Positions 18,801-31,091 of a DNA stretch of 64,000 nucleotides are shown one piece after another. The notes below the pieces were generated by a model. It did no database searches. It saw nothing but the letters and a program-made list of their open reading frames with translations, and was not told the origin of the DNA. The stretch's first letter is position 1. Each line of letters starts with the position of its first letter. Source of the DNA: Neocallimastix lanati (nom. inval.). Lineage: Eukaryota > Neocallimastigomycota > Neocallimastigomycetes > Neocallimastigales > Neocallimastigaceae. The DNA is taken from NCBI GenBank assembly GCA_016946835.1, contig JACVTC010000022.1, forward strand, positions 315,001 through 379,000. The letters run 5' to 3'. The translations under genes and the position numbers were made by a program.

Positions 18801-20112
18801 TTTTTATTAACTTTTTTGTTTTTTAAAGAAAATTTTTAAAGAAATATATATGTATTTAATTAGTAAATATAGTTAAAGTTCACAATAACTAAGGCTATAA
18901 AAAAAGAATAATAAATAAAATAAAAAAATATAATAAAATTAATAAAATTAATAAAATAAATTGGAATATAAGTAAAATAAATAAAATTAAATAACAATAT
19001 ATAATAATAATAAAAATTTCAATATTAACCTTAAAGTTTGTAATAATACATAATAGGTAATATATAATAAATTATAAATAAGAAATAAGATATAAAAAAT
19101 AAATAATAAGAAATAAAAAGTAATAAATTGTAAATGATAAATAATAAATTATGGAGAAAAAAGAATATAAAATATAAGAATATTAAATATAAAATATTTT
19201 AAATATATATAAAATAATAATAAATAATATATATATATAATATAGATATAGAATATAAAATATAAAATATAGATATAGAATATAGAATATAGAATATAAA
19301 TTATAAAATATAAAATATAAAATTTAAAATTTAAAAATTTTATAAAATTTTTTTATAATTATTCTAAATTAAATAAAATTTTAATTATATTCAAAATAGG
19401 AAAAAAATGGATTTATATATTTATTCAGTTTTTGCCGTAGTGTTACAGATAATATATATAAAAAATATTTAAGTGTAAATAATATATATATAAATTTTAT
19501 ACAACAATACCATAAAAGAAATATAAAAATAAAAAATAAAAGAATTTTGCTATGACACCAAACTTTCATAACAGAAAAAAAATAAAAATTAAATTATAAA
19601 ATAAAAATTTAAAATAAATCTAATTACATATATATATATATAAGTTAAAATTGAAACGTTCATTTTTTTTTTTATTTATTTATTATTTATTTATTTATAT
19701 ATTATATATTATATATAACGAAAATTGATATTATAAAATCATACTATTGATAAAAACAATACTAATTATATATTTTTACTTGTATTATTTCATTTTTATT
19801 ATTATTATTATGATTATTATGATTATGATTATTGATTTTATTCCAATTTTTACTTTTTATTGAAATTAATAAAATAATTTTAAGATTTTGACCTTTTTTT
19901 TTTTTTTATAATTTATTTTATTTAGTTCATTTATTATATAAAAATTTACTAATAATTTATATATTTTCTTTTAATTCATAGTTAAAGTAAACTTTGAAGA
20001 ATTAAAATTATTTTCAATTATTTTTTATTTTTATTTTTTTTTTTTTTTAATTTTAATTATTTATTTTATATTTTATTATCTATACATATTTTTACTTGAA
20101 TATTGTTATTTC
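18801..20112. other. Gene-free AT-rich region
   Basis: Only A/T-rich low-complexity sequence is seen, with TATAAAATATAGAATA-type drifting repeats at about 19060-19340. A 62-codon minus-strand frame at 19381-19569 has no recognisable domain and no conserved pattern. Confidence 0.55.
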
Positions 20113-20568
20113 AGACTAAAAAATGAAAGAGAAAGAAAAAGTAGAGAGAAGGGGGAAAAAAAAAAAAGTATTTTTAAGGTAGCAATTTAATTTCGGTGAC
20201 AAGTATATCTCAATATATTATTTTATTGGATATAAGAGAATTTGTATTATTGGAATAAAAATTTTTTAGTCGTCAGATTATGATTAAATTGGTTAAAGTT
20301 TTAAGCATAATTAAAAAAAAAAATTAATAATAATAATAATAATAATAATATATACCATATTAAAAAAATAATAATTAGAAAAATATAAAATTAAAACTAA
20401 TAATTTATGAATAAAAATGTAGATAAATATTTATTATAAAATTATTATTATTTTTTTAAAAAAAAAAAAAAACTTTTCTAATAAATGATATTAAATAGCA
20501 CTTTATAACAAAAATGTATAATGTTCAGGTGATTTGAATTCTGATTAATACTTATTCTATACTTATTC

Positions 20569-20897
20569 TATATATAAATAATGTAACAATAGATTCCATA
20601 GAAAAAAAAAATTTTTTTTTTTCTTTGGAGGGAAGAGACTATTTTCATTTCATAAGAATTTAGTTTCAAAAAAAAAAAAAAATAAAAATAGAAATAAAAA
20701 AAATTAAGAAACATTATCATATATATATATTTATATATAAATAATGTAACAATAGATTCCATAGAAAAAAAAAAAATTTTTTTTTTCTTTGGAGGGAAGA
20801 GACTATTTTCATTTCATAAGAATTTAGTTTCAAAAAAAAAAAAAAAATAAAAATAGAAATAAAAAAAATTAAGAAACATTATCATATATATATATTT
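20569..20897. repeat. About 165-bp tandem duplication
   Basis: Two almost identical tandem copies (about 20569-20730 and 20731-20897) share AATGTAACAATAGATTCCAT, TTTGGAGGGAAGAGACTATT and TCATAAGAATTTAGTTTC. They differ mainly in the lengths of A and T runs. Each copy contains an A-run and T-run pair that can fold back. No ORF is supported. Confidence 0.9.
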
Positions 20898-21380
20898 GAG
20901 TGATTTCAATAATTGCATATATATCATTAAAAATTTAAAAAAAAAAATAAAAAAAAATTTTTTTTATACTTAATATTTTTTTTAAATAGATTTAAAATTT
21001 TTTTTAAATAAATTTATAATTTTTTAAATCAATGACTTCTACTTTAGAAAAAACTTTAGAATTGAAAATTAATAGCAATAAAAAAAAAATTGAAAATAAA
21101 ATGAAATATGTAATAACAATAAAAAAAAAAAACTATAAGTGAAAATGAAAGTTTCAGAGAATTAATGCTTTATCAAATAAAAAGATTATCTTTATTTTGA
21201 ATAGTTTGAATTCTTTTTGAATAGTATCATCAATTGTTATAAATTATATTTAATTGTAACTATCTGCTCTTCCTTTTCGCTTATAATATTTTATTATGTT
21301 ATTGAATGCAGATTAAATTATTATAGATTTGATAGTATCGATAACAATAATGTCAGTTAAAAATTAGTCATAAATTAATA

Positions 21381-21421
<41 letters not shown>

Positions 21422-21521
21422 ATTAAACTTTGAATCCATCTTTCTGAAATTATGAAAACAAAAAATTCCTTGAAAACCAGTAGAAAAAGATTGGTGATAG
21501 AATAGTTAATGATAATCATCA

Positions 21522-21569
<48 letters not shown>

Positions 21570-21789
21570 GAATTATATAAATATTATAAAACAAGTATCT
21601 CTAATGATGATGCAATTTTAGAGAAAAACCATTACAATATAAAAAAATTTATGGAATAATTTTTTTCTTTCTTTCTTTTTTATAGGATAAAATATTACAA
21701 AGCTTGATTTTATAAAAAGAGAAATAAAAAAATATTTCAGTATACTTAAATTGTTTTAATTATATATTTAATTAAACAAATATGAAAAA

Positions 21790-21914
21790 AAATTATGGCC
21801 TTCTATTTCAGAGGCATTGGCCCTGTTTGCCTGTCTTACTTGACGCCCTTAATTAATTTGGGCTTATACCATCGGAATAGCATTCCATGTCGAGTATTAG
21901 CCCTAGACATAATT

Positions 21915-21952
<38 letters not shown>

Positions 21953-22430
21953 AGCCACTGATCGCACCAAGAATGGCTTTTTTTTGAATAATCACCAGAA
22001 ATGATTTGGTTCTTATATAAGATAACCCATTCCTTTTTTTATAATTTAAATCAATAATGTCTGTATCTCTTCCACCAAAAAAGGAAGTTATATAATCGGT
22101 GCCATGTCACATATATATTTATACACTCATTATTCAGAAAATTACTTAAATTAACACGATTTTCACCAGTTGAACTATTCACTACATTATTAGTTAACGA
22201 TACTATTACTTTCACTATCACTAATATTAATATTTCTATTTTCACTATTACTAATTCTACTATTATTAACAATATTATTTCTATTGTTATTATTATTAAT
22301 ATTATAAACTTTGTTACTACTATTAGAATTTGTACTTGATTCTATATTATTCATATCTGTGATAACAATGTTTACATTACTATCTGATACTGCACAATAT
22401 TTGGAAATTATAAAAAAAAAAAATTATTTA
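21790..22430 (-). pseudogene. GC-richer relic region, possibly 3' part of a decayed retroelement
   Basis: Read on the minus strand, 22430-22195 has an open Asn/Ser-rich stretch (SDSNVNIVITDMNNIESS, then NSN/NNNN) ending in TAA. It is followed by GC-richer sequence with SRANTRHGMLFRWYKPKL near 21855-21910 and by the repeat motif AAGACAGGCAAACAGGGCCA near 21810-21835, which is shared with the dispersed repeats at 18.35 and 50.03 kb. A long poly(A) run (21921-21949) interrupts it. It lies directly downstream of the reverse-transcriptase relic at 22542-22781 on the same strand, which suggests one decayed element, but I cannot prove continuity. Confidence 0.45.
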
Positions 22431-22541
22431 TAATATAAGAAACTTGCCCAATTACTATAAGAGAAAATAATATTCGTATATGAAGGATAGAAATAACAAA
22501 ATTCTTAAATAATCATTTTAATGAAATAAAGTACTTTTATA

Positions 22542-22781
22542 CCTTTATTATTCATTCTCTGTATGAAGGATTTCAGTTCTAAATCATTTGAAAAACGGTA
22601 CACCTAGGTACGTATAATAGCAATTCATTTTAGGTAACTCTTGTCTGGAAAGATAAAAGGATAGGATCTTTTTTTAATATGAAATTTGGAAACTTCCCCT
22701 TATACTTCTAAACTTTGCACATTTATTGATACTTAATTGCATTTCATTATTTCTAACCCACTTATTGATTAAACAGCTTCA
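22542..22781 (-). pseudogene. Decayed non-LTR-type reverse transcriptase fragment
   Basis: In one minus-strand frame, positions 22781 to about 22600 read SCLINKWVRNNEMQLSINKC, then KFRSIRG, an in-frame TAA, and SFYLSRQELPKMNCYYTYLG followed by VPF. After a one-base shift in a T-run the reading continues as SNDLELKSFIQRMNNKG. The order NKWxxxNEMxLxINKxK, then YLGVPFSNDL, is typical of the palm/thumb region of LINE-like reverse transcriptases, just after the YADD-containing motif, which is not preserved here. The fragment has one stop and one frameshift and is not functional. It is annotated as broken. Confidence 0.7.
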
Positions 22782-22799
22782 AACATTTTTTGTAAAATA

Positions 22800-23935
22800 A
22801 TATTTAAAAAAAAAAAAAAAATTATATTATTTCAATAATTATAATAAAATAATATTATAAAATATTAAAAAGTGATATAGTTAAAAAAAAAATTATTAAC
22901 TATTAATAATTCATATTTAAAATTTTATTATTTTATATAAAAAAATAAATATATTCTTATAAACTCTCTTTTTTGTTATTACAAATATAAAATATATATT
23001 TATATATATATATTATGTTTAAGGATGAAATTATAAAAAAAAATAAAAAATGTATATATATAATTCCATCCTTTTAACATATATTAATAAAATATAATTT
23101 CATATAATAAGATTTTTATGTATTTCAGATGTTTAGCATTTCTAATTTGTTATAAATATTCAAATATTTTTTAATTTTTAATCAATAATAATAATAATAT
23201 TATTAGTTGATAAAGAATTTTCAAGATATTAAGTAAATTTCATAAAAAAAATGTAAACAAAGAAAATCAATACAAATGTATCAAATTAATGTATTAGAAA
23301 AGTTATATTAATTTATATTTCTATATTCTTTAAAGTTATATTAAAATTATATTTTAATTACTCTAAATTAGTATAATATATTATCTTTAAACCTTATTAT
23401 ATATTATTTTATGTCTTTGTTCTATTATATTATTAAGAAATATATTAAATTAAGTTATGAACTATATTAATCTAAAAAGAATAATAATTCATAAAAAGAA
23501 AATGTAAATAAACGTTTAGAAGGGGACTTTTTATGAAAAGAGAAGAAATAATTAGTCAAATATAATGAAGTATTATTAATAAATTAAATAATAAATAATT
23601 AATATTTTTAAGTTATATTATTGAGAATATAACTTCTTTGAATTATAAATAATTTTTGTGTAATTATTTATAAAATAAATTTTGTGTAAAATTAATAGTT
23701 TATTTTTATAAAAAAAATAAACAAAGTTTCTTTTTATAATTTTTATCATTAAAAGTTGTAAAATAGTTCTTTCTTAAAAGTTAGAATTTTACTACAACTT
23801 TAGTATAACATTATAATATTAATTAATATATTATACTGTTATCATTAGTAATAATAAAAAATTAAACTATAAAATATAAAAAAATATATATATGTATTAT
23901 ATACATAAATTAATACATTTACATTTTTAATTATA

Positions 23936-23979
<44 letters not shown>

Positions 23980-24360
23980 AATTATTAAATCATTTATTAA
24001 TGGTTATGAATAATATAATAGAAATATAATATTAATTCAATGAATAGGAATATCAATCAAGATTATATAAAGAAAATTTTAAAATTATATATATATATAT
24101 TTTTTTTTTCTTTTTTTTGGTTAATTATTAAATAATAAATATTTTAATATTTTAATATTTTATTTTTTTATAATAATATTGAGTTAAATTTTTTAAAAAT
24201 AATAATTAATATCTATATAAATTAACCATTTTGTAAATAACTTTATTTACTTAATTAGTATTTATTTATATTTTCATTTTATATATAGAATTTATTTAAT
24301 AGTATTATATTTGTTCATTTATTTTATTAAAATTAAAGTTTTAAAAATTTAAGATTTTAT

Positions 24361-24403
<43 letters not shown>

Positions 24404-24694
24404 AAATTTAATATAGGATTAATGGACCCCAAATTTAATTAGTAGTAGATTTCATTAAAAAATTTCTAATAAAAAAATATATTTATATATTATTTTCTAT
24501 TACATATAAAATAAAATAAAAACCAAAAATAAAAAAAAAAAAAAGCAATAATAAAAAATAAAAAAAAAAAAATAAAAAAATAAAATTTCCATTATTTGAA
24601 ATATGTTAAAAAATATATAATATATAATAAATAATAATAATAATAATATTAATAATAAAATTTTATTATTATTTATGTCAAAAATTTACAAATA

Positions 24695-24730
<36 letters not shown>

Positions 24731-25049
24731 ACTTTATGTATAGTATTATTCATTATCAATTACTAAATATAAAAAAATAATTATTAATCTTTTAATATTT
24801 ATATATTATTTTATTCTAATCTTAACTTATATCATTCATATTTTAATAATATGTTTCTAATAGTATTTAAGAATATTTTCTATTTTTTTTTTTTTTTTAA
24901 TTAAAAAAAAAAAAAAAAAAATTAATTATTATATAAATAATTCTTTTAATAAACATTTAGGTCAAGATGAATTGTTATTTTACATTGATATTATTTTTGA
25001 TTTTTAATTAATTTTATTTTGTATATTTTTATACTTTTTATATATATAT

Positions 25050-25099
<50 letters not shown>

Positions 25100-25280
25100 T
25101 TTTTTTCTGTTTTGTTTTTGCTTTTCTTTTTGTTTTGTTTGTTAGCTAGTTTATTTTTAATTTATGGTATTTATATATATTAATTTAAATAAATAAAAAT
25201 ATTTTAAATAAAATAAAAAAAAAAAATACAGAATATTAAAAAAAAAAAATAAGTAGACGTTGTTATATATTTTAAATTGT
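22800..25280. other. Gene-free AT-rich region
   Basis: No coding potential is visible. There are several long homopolymers (T-runs at 23938-23972, 24363-24396 and 25051-25092; A-runs at 24698-24727), which separate the retroelement relic from the GCH1 3' flank. Confidence 0.55.
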
Positions 25281-25286
25281 TATCTA

Positions 25287-25450
25287 TAAATATGACTATT
25301 TAAAAGGTTTTATATAATAGTTTAAATATGACTATTTAAAAGGTTTTATATAATAATTTAAATATGACTATTTAAAAGGTTTTATATAATAGTTTAAATA
25401 TGACTATTTAAAATGTTTTTTATAATAGCTTAAATATGACTATTTAAAAG
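25287..25450. repeat. 36-bp minisatellite, five copies
   Basis: The unit with TATGACTATTTAAAAGGTTT and TATATAATAGTTTAAA recurs with an exact period of 36 (GACTATTT at 25294, 25330, 25366, 25402 and 25438). It lies about 200 bases downstream of the GCH1 stop codon. Confidence 0.9.
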
Positions 25451-25672
25451 AAGATTATTCTCAAAATAGCATTTATACTACTTTAAGAATTCATTGTTTA
25501 CTAATTTAATAATTATTTTATAATATGGTTATCTAATGTTTTATTAAACTATTTTTGTTTAATAATATTTTTTAATAAGTTAAAAGATATATATATTTAA
25601 ATAAAATGGATTAATTAAATTATTTTAATTATCATATTTATTCAATTATTTTTATTTAATTTTATTGATATA

Positions 25673-26633
25673 TTACCTTAAAAATTCTTCCTTTAATCTT
25701 ATATCATCTTTAAATACACCAGTTGTATGACTAGTAACTGTACATGATTGAGTTTTCTGTACTCCTCTCATAACCATGCAGAAATGACTATATTTTTATT
25801 TTAAAATTTAAATTAATTTCATTTAATTTTATAATAAAAAAAAAAATTACTTTTTATATATATATTTATTACCTTGATTCCATAACAACCGCTACTCCCT
25901 TTGGTTGAAGAACTTCTTCAAGAACATCACTAACTTGTTTAGTAATTCTTTCTTGAATTTGTAATCTTCTACTAATCATTTCAGTTATTCTTGCTATTTT
26001 ACTTAGACCAATAACTTTTTTATTTGGCATATATGCAATATGTATCTTTATAATGATAATAATTCGAAAAATGAATTTTTAATATATTGTCTTTTGAATA
26101 TTATAAATATTAATAATAAAAATTAACTTTTTCTATTCTATTTTTTTTTTTTTTCTCTTAAATATAGAATGAGAGAAAGAATATTATTTATTACCTTTCC
26201 CGAAAATGGAACTAAATGGTGTTCACATAAAGAAAATATTTCAATATCTTTAACTATTACCATACCATTATGATCTTCTTCAAATACAGCATTATTAACA
26301 ACTTCATTTATATCCTTTTCATACCCTTCAGTAAAAAAGAGTAAAGCTTTCGCATATCTTTCAGGAGTTTTTAATAAACCTTCACGATTAGGATCTTCTC
26401 CTAAACATTCCAAAATAGTAGTAACCGCTCCAGTTAATTGTTTTAATCTTATTTCTTTCTCTTCGTCTGTTTCATTTTTGCGTTTTAAAGTTCCCGCAGC
26501 TATTATTATTTAATATAAATATTTTATTTTTTTTTATGTTTTTATATTTATATATATATTTTTTAATAAATAGTTATTTATTTTTATTAATATTTTTTTT
26601 AAAAAAGGATAGAATTATTACATATTATATTTT

Positions 26634-26671
<38 letters not shown>

Positions 26672-26952
26672 TAATAAAATATAAATATAATATTATTTTT
26701 AATAATTATTACTAATTATAATACTTTATAATTATGTAGTAATATAATAACTTTTATAACTTATAATCATTATTTGATTATATAATTATTACAATCTTTT
26801 TTTTTTTTTTTTTTTTTTAATTATCATTTCAAAATAAATTTACCTGGAAAACAAAGTCCATATTTATCTACAGCATTGGATTCCATACTATTACTAATTT
26901 TTTGCTTTTTATTATTATTAACTTCAATAGAATTGCTTGAATTTGAAACCAT
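25673..26952 (-). CDS. GCH1: GTP cyclohydrolase I
   Basis: Converts GTP to 7,8-dihydroneopterin triphosphate, the first step of folate and biopterin synthesis; a cytosolic homodecamer in the family. Four exons (26844-26952, 26195-26499, 25873-26045, 25673-25787) give 233 residues, the usual eukaryotic length. After a short polar N-terminus the enzyme domain is complete: [20 protein letters not shown], then [20 protein letters not shown] with the zinc Cys and the catalytic His pair (CEHH), [29 protein letters not shown], and [19 protein letters not shown] with the second zinc Cys (HFCM). It ends with KEEFLR, a normal C-terminus. All splice junctions preserve phase. Upstream (27361-27390) is a small hairpin next to TCACATGAC, of unknown relevance. 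I see no neighbouring pterin gene. Confidence 0.97.
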
Positions 26953-29152
26953 TTTTTTTTTATTGTTAATTTTTATTATATTTTTTGATATTAATATTGT
27001 TAAATATTATTATTGTCTTAAGTATTATTATTATTTAAATTAATTAATTCCCAAGAAAAATATGTAATTAAAAATAAAAAAATATATTTTTTTTACAGAT
27101 TGATATATTATAATATAACAATCTTTTTACTAAATTTTATAAATTAAGAAAAAAAAATTTTTCCTTATCAATTTCTTTACTTATATATATAGATATTTTA
27201 ATAAATATATATTATAATAATAATATTAATTATTTTCTTTAATTATATAAATGATAATAATTAATATTATTATAGTACTTTATATCCTTTTCTTTTTTTC
27301 TTTATAAACTTTTTAATATTTTATTGATATTGAAAAAATTTTTTTCTTTTTTTCTTTGAGGGACTGAAAGAGAAATTCAGTCACATGACCGTATCCATTT
27401 TTAATAGTAATTTTTTTAAAAAAAATTTTCAAACTCGAAATCTAGTGGCGGAAAAGTAATTTAAAATTTTCATTAAGATGTGATTTGATTTAAGGATAAA
27501 ATATGAAATATTTATATGAAAATACAAAATAAAATTATAAATTTTAAATTTAAACTTTATCATCAAATAGTTAAAAAATATATATAAAAAAATATATATA
27601 TAAATATATATAAATAATTAATAAATATAAATTGAAAATCAATAAATAATAAATTGAAAATAAAAAAATAATAAATAATAAATAATAAATAATAAATAAT
27701 AAGTAATTGAATAATAAATAAATAATAAATAATAAATAATAAATAATAAATAATAAATAATAAATAATTGAATAATAAATAATAAATAATAAATAAATAA
27801 ATAATAGATAAATAAATAAATAATAGATAAATAAATAAATAATAGATAAATAAATAAATAATAGATAAATAAATAAATAATAGATAAATAAATAATAATT
27901 AATAATTATAATAAATATTTATAATAATAAATATTAATATTTTTTTTTTATATTCACATTAATTTTTATTACATATTTAAAAATAAATTTAAAAAATTTA
28001 TTTTTAAAATAGATTTAATTGATAATGCTTTATGGAATTTCTAGATTATGTATTATTATTACATACTATTTAAAAATATTTGTAAAAAGTATTATAATAT
28101 ATATTTATAATGTATAGTTTTTATTTAATATTTTATTTCAAAAATGAAAAAAAAAAAAAAAAGTTTTATTAGTAATGATAATAAAAAAATAATTTAAAGT
28201 TTTAAAAATTTAAAAAACTTAAATTGAGAATCAAATTTTAATCTAACTAAATAAAAAAAAAAAAAAATAAAAATAAAATTAAAATACTTTTAGCTAATAA
28301 ATAAATAACTAAATGAATAAATATATAATAAACTAAATATATAGTTAATTAAATATGTAAATAAATAAAAAAACATAATTATTCATAACTAATAAAATAA
28401 ATATTATATATATTATTATTAATATTTTATATATATATAAAATATTAATACAAAGATATTTTATTTAGTAATTGAAGAGAAATGCAAGTATATAATAATT
28501 ATATATAATTAATCCAAAACTTTATTGTATATATTTTTTTTTTTAATATTTTTAATTCTTAATATTGATAAAGCAAATATTTATTTATCTTTTTATTAAT
28601 CTTTGAGTAATAATGTTTAAAGAATTAACATATAAATTATATATTTTAAATATTTATATATATATATATAATTAAAAAGTTTTATTCAACAATATATTTC
28701 AATTGTGTAACCTATTCTACGATACCTTCATCTTATTTACTATTTTATTATTTTAAAATATAAAATATTTATTATTATTTAATGATATTTTTTTTTAATG
28801 AATTTTTTTTTTTAAAATTACTTTATTAATTAAAAATTATATATTATATATATATATTTCAATTTGAATATCAGAATTAGATATTAGTATTAAATATTGG
28901 GATAGTTTTATTATTTTTATTATTATTAATTTAAATATACAAATTTGCTTTTTCTAATAATATTTATATTTTCTTTTTTTATTTTATTTATTTATATATT
29001 ATTAAAAGAATTTATAAAATAATTTATATATATATTATATATTATTATTATTCAACTATTACTATCTTTTTTTTAATTGATTTATACAGATTATTTAATT
29101 TTTTTTTTTTTTTAATTGATTTATACAGATTTATTTAATTTTTGCATAAATC

Positions 29153-29221
<69 letters not shown>

Positions 29222-29272
29222 GTTATTAATTTATTATTAATTTTTTATCATAAATTTTTTTTTTTATGTTTA
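26953..29272. other. Intergenic region upstream of GCH1
   Basis: Holds the presumed GCH1 promoter, with a GACTGAA...TTCAGTC hairpin (27362-27382). It also has an AAATAAT/AAATAAATAATAGAT satellite-like stretch at about 27665-27895, AT-rich filler, and an (ATT)n array at 29158-29220 just past the HEATR6 stop codon. No gene seen. Confidence 0.6.
27665..27895. repeat. AAATAAT and AAATAAATAATAGAT tandem arrays
   Basis: A heptamer AAATAAT array passes into at least five copies of a unit of about 19 bases containing AATAGATAAATAAAT. Both are simple tandem expansions. Confidence 0.85.
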
Positions 29273-30050
29273 TTAATTATTTAATTCATCTTTATGTGTA
29301 TTCAAGAAATCTTCATAAAATTTGGCAGGATTCTTTGAATTTAATTCTTCTATTTCTTTTGATTTCTTTAAATTATTAATCCTATCCAGATAGTCTTTAC
29401 TTTCTTGTGAATTAGGATCAGAATTCTCATTATATATATTCCCTACAATATCTAACAATGGATATAACTTTTAAAAAAAAAAAGTTATAAAATTTTTTCA
29501 TAATAAATAAATAAATAAATAAATATATATATATATATAAGTATATAAATATATAAATAAATATATAAATATATGATATTTTAATTTTTTTTATTTTTTT
29601 TTTTTATTTTTTTTTTTTGTTTATTTTTATAAATACCTTTTCTTTTAATTGTTGTTGATATTTATATTCACCATATTTTGTATTTGCTAAATCATCAATA
29701 TTTTCTAATGAATTCAATATACATTCTAAGGTATCTTTTACTAAATCTAAGCTTCCATATTGCTCTTTCATTGTTAATTGTAATAACGCATTAGCAGCAT
29801 TAATTCTAACTTTAAAGTTTCTACAACTTTTTATTGATTTTAATAAAGACATAATTAATGTTGATGTCCAAGAAGATTTACCAATTGGGAAATTTTTATT
29901 TTTAAACATATTACATATGGCATGACAAGCGTTCCATCTTATCTTTTTTTATATAAAAAATAGTATTTATTTTTTTTTTGTTTTTAAAAAAAAAAATATA
30001 TTAATTATCCATAAATATAAATTATTTCATTTTTAAATAATTATAATAAT

Positions 30051-30093
<43 letters not shown>

Positions 30094-30506
30094 GTAATAA
30101 TCTCTATTTATAATTTATTATTATTATGTTATTTTCATCAATACTATTATTAATTTACTTTAACTGAACCAGCTTCTACATTTTTTTTAGTAACTAAAAC
30201 AGCTTCTTCAATAATATTATTTGATTGACTATTTATAAATGATTTTGGACATATTCTTATAATACCGCCTAATCCTCTTAAAGCACTTGCTCTACACTTT
30301 GAATTATTAAATTTGAAATTTTAGTATATAAAGATATATTTTTATAAATAAAAAGAGAGAATGTGTGTATGATTTATTTATTTAAACAATAATTTGATAA
30401 ATACCTTATCATTATCTTTAGCAGCTGATATACCAGATTCTAAGAGTTTTTTAATCATATCATCATCTAACCATTCACTTAATATTGATTGATTTTCTTG
30501 ATTTTC

Positions 30507-30556
<50 letters not shown>

Positions 30557-31050
30557 GTCAATTAAAAATATTATTAAATAAGTATAATTACATATATATA
30601 TATTAAAATAATTTTGTTATTACATATATTTATTACTATTGTCATTTCTGAAAATAGTAAATAAATTTAATTTACCTCATTAATATAAGATTATCACAAA
30701 AGTTACCATAAAGCCAACTAGATCTAATTTTTACAATTAAATTATTATCCTTAATTGTATCTTGAATTGTGGATGCTACATCAATAATAAACATTGTATC
30801 CTAATAAAAATTTTTTTTTTATGGTTTTTAACAATTTAATATTAATTATTATATATATATATAAATATAGATTATATAAAAAAAATAATGTTTATTACAT
30901 TGCTTAAAAATTTATAAGTAATTAATGTTCCTAATGTTCGACAAGCAGCAGCTCGTACATTGAAGTTTTTATCATTTTGGGAATGATTAAGTGGTATTGT
31001 TATACATGGGATTTGTTTTAATTTCTATTTTTATATGTATTTTTTAGAAT

Positions 31051-31091
<41 letters not shown>

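Noticed and set aside
19381-19569. 62-codon minus-strand ORF
   Set aside because: Hydrophobic A/T-driven composition with no domain or homology pattern.
20113-20170. CAG-preceded plus-strand stretch encoding Lys/Glu/Arg-rich LKNERERKSREKGEKKKK
   Set aside because: Low-complexity purine-rich DNA gives such peptides by chance; no partner exon or stop context supports a gene.
21795-22004. 69-codon plus-strand ORF ending in poly-Lys
   Set aside because: The poly-Lys is a poly(A) run and the N-terminal part is the complement of the dispersed repeat; not a gene.
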